Part shown: positions 59,401 to 64,000 of the stretch, piece by piece | Layout: each line of letters begins with the position of its first letter | Numbering within the stretch: the first letter of the stretch is position 1 | DNA from: Dactylellina haptotyla | Lineage: Eukaryota > Ascomycota > Orbiliomycetes > Orbiliales > Orbiliaceae | Reading direction: 5' to 3' | DNA length: 64,000 bases | NCBI GenBank assembly: GCA_031310005.1 | Contig: CM062388.1 | Coordinates: forward strand, 2,108,001-2,172,000 | Made by a program: the position numbers and the translations under genes | The notes under the pieces: generated by a model | Databases searched by the model: none | What the model was told of the DNA's origin: nothing | What the model saw: the letters and a program-made list of their open reading frames with translations, nothing else

Positions 59401-60234
59401 CATAGCCACTCTAACAAGTGTCCAGACAGGACTACGCCTCCACGGCTTTTTGGCAGAATTCCAATTAACCTCATCGCGGATACTTTTCGTAATGCGGTCC
59501 ACTGAAACCTCTCCCCCAATGCCCCGCATCATACCCGTGAACAGCTCAATGATATAGCGTGGGTTGGTAGTGTCCCGCGACTCAGACACGTTGCCACCCG
59601 CTTTTCGGCTTTTCGAGACAGTATCTTCGGTAAATATATGTGTATCCATGTGAGACAAGAATGAACCCAACTGTTCCAAGAAAGCTTGGTCTGTGGCGAC
59701 TTCCCATGTTATCATAGTCGCTGGCCCCGGATAAGTGATTTTAAGACGGCCATTACAGCTAACGACAGCTTTAGAGATGGGTGAGGCCTCAAACACCTCG
59801 AGCCGCAGACCACCAGGAACACGTCGGAAAATGATACAAGCATTTTGGGCGGAGATATGTAAACCAAAGCAGTCTAGAGTAAGGAGTGTTAGCCGCTCTT
59901 CAATTCAGGGTTTGACCGACGCTCGTTTGTTGATCAACTTACCCATCAAGCCGAGTTGGGATATCGCCTTTTTGAGATTGTCCGTGAAATCCGCGTTGGC
60001 GCCGTGCACAGCCAGCGTCAAGCCTAGAACTCTTACTATTGTTTCTGAAGGGTTGCACGCATATGGATGCTCACTAGGCTCCGTATAGTCCTGCGCGACC
60101 TCCAGAAGAAATTTGAGCAGCATGGAGTGATGATCTCGTGGGTCTTCTTCGGCCTCTTGTGGACATCTTGGCGGAAGAATGACGTGGTTAATGATATACT
60201 CTAGGTCGCTTTGGCTGACACCTTGATCGTTCAT
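50496..60234 (-). CDS. Giant DUF6606/DUF3638/DUF3645 protein
   Basis: Six exons on the minus strand: 60234-59943, 59873-56800, 56739-53911, 53857-52125, 52070-51988, 51865-50496; 3126 residues with every phase closing. The N-terminus (YIINHVILPPRCP, then SAQNACIIFRRVPGGLRLE made by the first splice) is the DUF6606 type. Around residues 2050-2700 is the DUF3638/DUF3645 region: LNMGEGKSAVILPAAVAAL (2057 on), YLDEAHTRGTDLKLP (DEAH 2638-2641) and FVQGCMRMRKLGKGHTLAF (from 2668). These read like Walker A, DEAH and motif VI of an SF2 ATPase. The last 450 residues include a long acidic Glu/Asp run. Databases often label relatives 'ubiquitinyl hydrolase' through similarity to OTU-linked proteins; I see no Cys protease motif to support this. 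Function unknown; size and layout are normal for the family. Confidence 0.92.
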
Positions 60235-61610
60235 AATAGTTAGTACTTCTCATCTAAAGCTTGCCTGCTCAACTGTTTTCAGATATCACCCAGATGCGTA
60301 GGAACAACTTTACCTGATTCTTTAGATACTTGAGGTGCCATCACTTTAGCATGTGTAGTTTTCTCAAATATGTTAAAGGTGTTGGGTATCTAGTGACACA
60401 CGATCCTGCGGTGCAGTATATAGATTCAGAGGATTTTTTATGCTAGCTTATACGGAACCGTTTTTTTTTTCTGTTGGTTTTAGGACTCTATTATCGCAAG
60501 AATCAAAATCGTGGAAGTATTGATCAATAGAGACGAAAGGCGGGTTTGGAATGAAAGAGGAGAAATACTTATTGACATGAATTTCTTTGTCTGATAAAGA
60601 GATGAATCCTTCTATCTCCCTTTCAAGTTTACTGAAGGTTAATATGGAAGGTAATTTAGTCTACTGTGCCGCTTGCGTTCGTGCTGCAGACTTATCAAGC
60701 CCCACGGGAATGCAGCCTCGGCGACAAATGAGGAGCAACAAGACAGGAAGGAACATCTGCCTGTGCCACATCACCGGCATCAAGCAGCTAATATTACGAA
60801 TATTCCAGTCAGAATCCTTAAAAGGTACGTCTACTTTGTTGGTTTTCAAAATTCAACGCAAGCCCTATACTTAAGGACATCGTGAATGAAGCAAAATTCA
60901 GCCTCGATCAGCGTTGCCTTTCAGCTAACAGAATTTTTAATCTGTCTATCTTAGAAGCACGTTGAGATTTTTGGATGACAATCAACAGATGACTGCAAGT
61001 GGGCTGCAGCTACGAAACATTGCCTGAAATTTTGAATTTCAGGCAACTTTTGTCAAAGGCGCCTAGGTCTGAACAACGCAAAGTTGCAAGGGTCAGTTTG
61101 ACAGGGTTCAAAAGTTTCCCAAATAAGGAGGCTGACCAATTTCGGCAAGGTTGTACGACACACAAATATGATAGTCAAACGAATCGACGGGCCGACCCTC
61201 AACCACAGAAGATTACTAGGCGGTCGGTTCTCCGAGACGAAAAGACTGTGTTCATTGTGCAAAGGAGTTTTCAGCATAAAGCGCGTAGAACTATCAATAG
61301 AAATGCCCATATAGTATCCCAAATTACTACTGACGGCGAATGTTTGCTCTCGGACAGTTGCTTTCAAAGAACTTGTGGGTTTGCTGGACTGCTAAATGCC
61401 CAGTCGGCAACGGAATTTTTCCTTTGTGTGTTGCGCAGCCAAGGCATTCTAGCTTGTGCAGCACAAACGTAGTCTATGATACCTTGATAATCGATCAGGC
61501 GTGTATCTTTCGCAGCTAAAATTCGCAAAAGTCCAGCGATTGTAGTTGCCGGACCAAGCGGCTAGCTGGCCTTTTGGAATAGGTTTCCCATGTAACATGA
61601 CACTTAGATA
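60235..61610. other. Upstream region of the giant gene
   Basis: No supportable gene. A T-run at about 60460-60472 and AT-rich sequence lie within 300 bases of the giant gene's ATG. The plus-strand frame at 60999-61472 has poor composition and no motif. Confidence 0.4.
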
Positions 61611-62684
61611 TTATACCGGACTAAGTGTCTCGATAATTATTGTACATAGGAGTGAGCGACTAGCAATGACGACGAGAAAGCCTGCTGCGGCAATACTAAT
61701 TTTATACTGGACCCAATTTGCAGTAACTCGCAGTTCCAGCTGCGCTGGCTGCTTCCCTTTTTCCTTCAGCCTTAATTGTAATCTTGTTGTTCCTGTCCCT
61801 CCACCAAACCACCCTTCTAATTCATGTCCTAACTCTTCTATGGATTCAAGAATTATATCGCGTTCTATAGCACCATGATGGAACTCTATCGATTCCCAAG
61901 TGAAGTCAATAAACTGGGTTTTCAGCCAGCTCTCAAAATCAGCATGGAATACATATAAGTTGGGAAACTCCCATACTTTGATTCTGCATGTTTTCTTGGA
62001 AATGAAGACACGGTAAGGCTCTGTACTAGGTGACATACTTGTATTCGGAGACTCTGGGAACTGGTGTTGACTGCTCAAGGTGGTTGAAAACCTGACAGAA
62101 TTTGAGTGAGATGGGACCAAAGATCTCAAGTGGCCGTTACCGTGGAATGATGATATACCTTGAGGCTGAAGAACTATCTGGGGATGTGGGTTTTCGAAGT
62201 AGAGCGGCGAAAATACATTTTGTGTATTGTTGTCGTTAAATTCTGATAATTCGGCCAATTGCCAGTGGTGCTTTCAGCCATGCTAACACCCTCGGGTAGT
62301 TCATAGTAGTGCGGTGCTGGTCCATGAAGTGGATATGTTGAATTTAGCGAATTGTCTAAAAAATGTATAGATTCATTTCCGGGTGTGTGCAGGACTGGAT
62401 TCAATTCGGCGAGAACATCGGGATGCAATGGCAAACTCAAGTGAGGCTCAAGTAGCGGCTCTAGGTGTAAGCTTACGCTTTTCATTCCTGGAATTCCTAT
62501 ATTGTGTCTTTGGTGCCCTAGATGATATGTTTGGACTTTGTAGTCTCGGCGACGCCTCCACTGCTGGACCTGGTGGAATCGCCCCTAGATCACCAGGCGG
62601 TATTGGATTGGACTGGTTAATTTGAACACTAATAGAACTCCCCGCAAGTCTGAGAGCGGTCGTAATATTGACATCTAGAGTCAT
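61611..62684 (-). CDS. Likely 3' exons of the zinc-finger locus (uncertain)
   Basis: Three successive minus-strand frames read as coding: 62684-62518 (Pro/Ser/Arg-rich), 62517-62290 and 62242-61611. The second and third join cleanly through a 47-base intron with donor GTGTTA, a CTGAA branch and acceptor TTATCAG, in matching phase 1. The first and second could be joined through the acceptor CATCTAG at 62518-62519 with one of two weak donors. The final frame is well-ordered looking, with FPNLYVFHADFESWL and a hydrophobic C-terminus (AAGFLVVIASRSLL). It may continue the upstream C2H2 exon or be a separate gene. No domain is recognised. Confidence 0.4.
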
Positions 62685-62698
62685 TTGTTAGCCCTAAT

Positions 62699-63805
62699 TC
62701 AAATATCTCTCATTTTTGAACTTCCGTGACATGAGGGTTTTAATGTCAAGCAATCGCTACAGTACTTCCAAGAACTAGGACGTAGCCTAGGAGCCCAATT
62801 AGGGAAGCAATAATCAAACAAGTCATTCCAGCTGTTAGCATCCCGTATTCCTATTGGGGTCTGCCGATTATAGTGCCTCCGCTTCAAATGTTCCCTAATA
62901 TATCCCAGAGTAGTCAATGATACTGTCCTCATAGTAGATGTGAGGTTCACCTGAGGCTCATACTTGACGCCTGCTAGGTTCTGTCTACTAATCGGTAGGC
63001 ATGATCTATGTGATTCCGGCGCTCCTTTTGCGAAAGGGCATGCCATATGCCAGAAAGAGAATTCTGAGTTATTTCGGGTTTGGTTTTTGGGTGGGTGTGA
63101 AGGGTCTTCGTCTTCCAAGCCACTTTCCTCGTTATTACTTCTACCCTGTTTTAGTTCTCGAATGGATACACGACGCCTTTTGCTAGGTCTCGATTGAGTC
63201 TTTTGAGCACTATCGTGCGTGTTTGTCGAATATTTGGCGACTCTTTTCGCCACATGGCAACGTTTGATGTGAGTCGCGAGATTGGCGAAGCGCGTGGAAG
63301 ATTTAGAGCAATGATCGCATTTGAAAGCGGCAATTCCGTGTTTGTCCCGAAAATGATCTCCATATTCTGTGCGGTTTGTGAATTCCAAATCGCATGTTGG
63401 GTAATGATAGCGGTTAGCTCGGTGAGAGTGTTTACTTGTGTGATTACCGGGTGTGGTGTTAGCCTGGCTGCTCCCTAAATCACCCCTTTTTGACGGAACA
63501 GTCAATCCTGTAGGATGTGCGGCGGTGTTTGCATATCGGATCCGGATCCCAGGATGCGGAATAGTAACAGGGGAGGGTAGTCCTGATATTGGTTTAATAG
63601 CCCGCTCCCAGAAGTAGTGACGTTGCAACAGGAAGGAAAGCCAACGAATCTTTGAAGTTCTTTCCTTGGCATATCCTTGGATAGTTTCGTTTTCTTCGGT
63701 GTGTGATGGTTGGGGGGTGGATGCATGGAGAAATTTGAACTGGTCTGAGCTGTATACTGGTGCGCGAGAAAATGGCCCGAAAAATAATGGCGGGGACAAT
63801 GGCAA
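62699..63805 (-). CDS. C2H2 zinc-finger protein, incomplete 5' end
   Basis: A 368-codon frame with no ATG at its head; the first ATG codon comes late, so an upstream exon is needed. Near residues 135-190 are two finger-like units: YHYPTCDLEFTNRTEYGDH then FKCDHCSKSSTRFANLATH, the second a good C2H2 finger ending HIKRCHV; the first has only one Cys. A basic KRRR segment follows. Later, ACPFAKGAPESHRSC with IREHLKRRHY is the conserved block of a large family of ascomycete C2H2 proteins, followed by WNDLFDYCFPNWAP, the usual end of that block. DNA binding is inferred. The start of the gene may lie near or beyond the window edge, or be an acceptor such as CAGACCAG close to 63740. Confidence 0.65.
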   Translation of the reverse strand: MPLSPPLFFGPFSRAPVYSSDQFKFLHASTPQPSHTEENETIQGYAKERTSKIRWLSFLLQRHYFWERAIKPISGLPSPVTIPHPGIRIRYANTAAHPTGLTVPSKRGDLGSSQANTTPGNHTSKHSHRANRYHYPTCDLEFTNRTEYGDHFRDKHGIAAFKCDHCSKSSTRFANLATHIKRCHVAKRVAKYSTNTHDSAQKTQSRPSKRRRVSIRELKQGRSNNEESGLEDEDPSHPPKNQTRNNSEFSFWHMACPFAKGAPESHRSCLPISRQNLAGVKYEPQVNLTSTMRTVSLTTLGYIREHLKRRHYNRQTPIGIRDANSWNDLFDYCFPNWAPRLRPSSWKYCSDCLTLKPSCHGSSKMRDI

Positions 63806-64000
63806 AGGACTCCCTTAATGCAAGTTACGGTCAGCCAAAGTCTTAAAATATTTTCTCGTATTAATAAGAGAATTGCTCTGAGATAGGTTGCAAAGCATAC
63901 ATGATGTTAGATTCGGAGTGGATGTTAGGCTCGGGGTGTCATCTTCGGCTAATGACGAATGATATTCTAGATTCGGGGTGGTAATTTTAGTAGTGGTGGA
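63806..64000. repeat. Degenerate 15-base direct repeats at window edge
   Basis: Three imperfect copies of a GTTAGATTCGGGGTGG-like unit occur at about 63906-63921, 63924-63938 and 63967-63981. They may continue beyond the window. No coding frame of note is seen here. Confidence 0.4.

Noticed and set aside
50496-60234. Reading the giant gene as five or six separate genes
   Set aside because: All junctions have matching splice signals and phases, and the conserved motifs are completed only when the exons are joined.
60999-61472. 157-codon plus-strand frame upstream of the giant gene
   Set aside because: Gln/Arg/Thr-heavy reading with no motif; likely spacer.

Overview
The window looks like nuclear DNA of a filamentous ascomycete (Pezizomycotina; Leotiomycetes is a guess). 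Genes carry short introns of about 45-120 bases with GTAAGT/GTGAGT-type donors, CTAAC/CTAAT/CTGA-type branch sites and TAG/CAG acceptors. The families seen (UaY/Ppr1-like Zn2Cys6 activator, 2EXR protein, eukaryotic RNA-dependent RNA polymerase, DUF6606/DUF3638/DUF3645 giant protein, CAP protein with a Kex2 site) are typical of that group. There is no operon, rRNA, CRISPR or recognisable intact transposon. All exon joins below were built by hand from splice signals and phase; the totals close in frame.

Layout. 0.5-2.8 kb: a small CxxC protein and a secreted Ala/Pro/Val-rich protein. 3.5-4.3 kb: an orphan ORF on the minus strand. 5.6-7.5 kb: a CorA-like membrane protein (7 exons). 8.6-11.6 kb: an Msc2-type zinc transporter with His-rich tracts (3 exons). 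12.7-16.7 kb: an RNA-dependent RNA polymerase of the RNA-silencing type (4 exons). 17.2-18.1 kb: a glycosylated secreted-looking protein. 18.3-19.4 kb (minus): a 2EXR/F-box-like protein. 20.8-21.1 kb: a small two-exon hypothetical gene. 24.0-27.3 kb (minus): a UaY/Ppr1-like activator (4 exons). 30.1-31.8 kb (minus): an unknown 530-residue protein. 35.0-37.6 kb (minus): a protein kinase fused to ankyrin repeats (5 exons). 37.6-42.8 kb: a gene-poor, partly AT-rich stretch. 42.9-43.6 kb: a secreted CAP/PR-1 protein. 45.4-47.7 kb: an EXPERA-like membrane protein and an acidic hypothetical protein. 48.3-49.3 kb (minus): a GPI-anchored-type Cys protein. 50.5-60.2 kb (minus): a 3126-residue DUF6606/DUF3638/DUF3645 protein in 6 exons. 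61.6-63.8 kb (minus): a C2H2 zinc-finger locus with unresolved ends.

The genes do not form an obvious pathway or biosynthetic cluster; this reads as ordinary, loosely packed chromosomal sequence with housekeeping, regulatory and secreted-protein genes mixed. The most interesting objects are the giant protein, whose three helicase-like ATPase motifs are each broken or bordered by an intron, and the kinase-ankyrin fusion with altered catalytic-core residues and a long insert before DFG.
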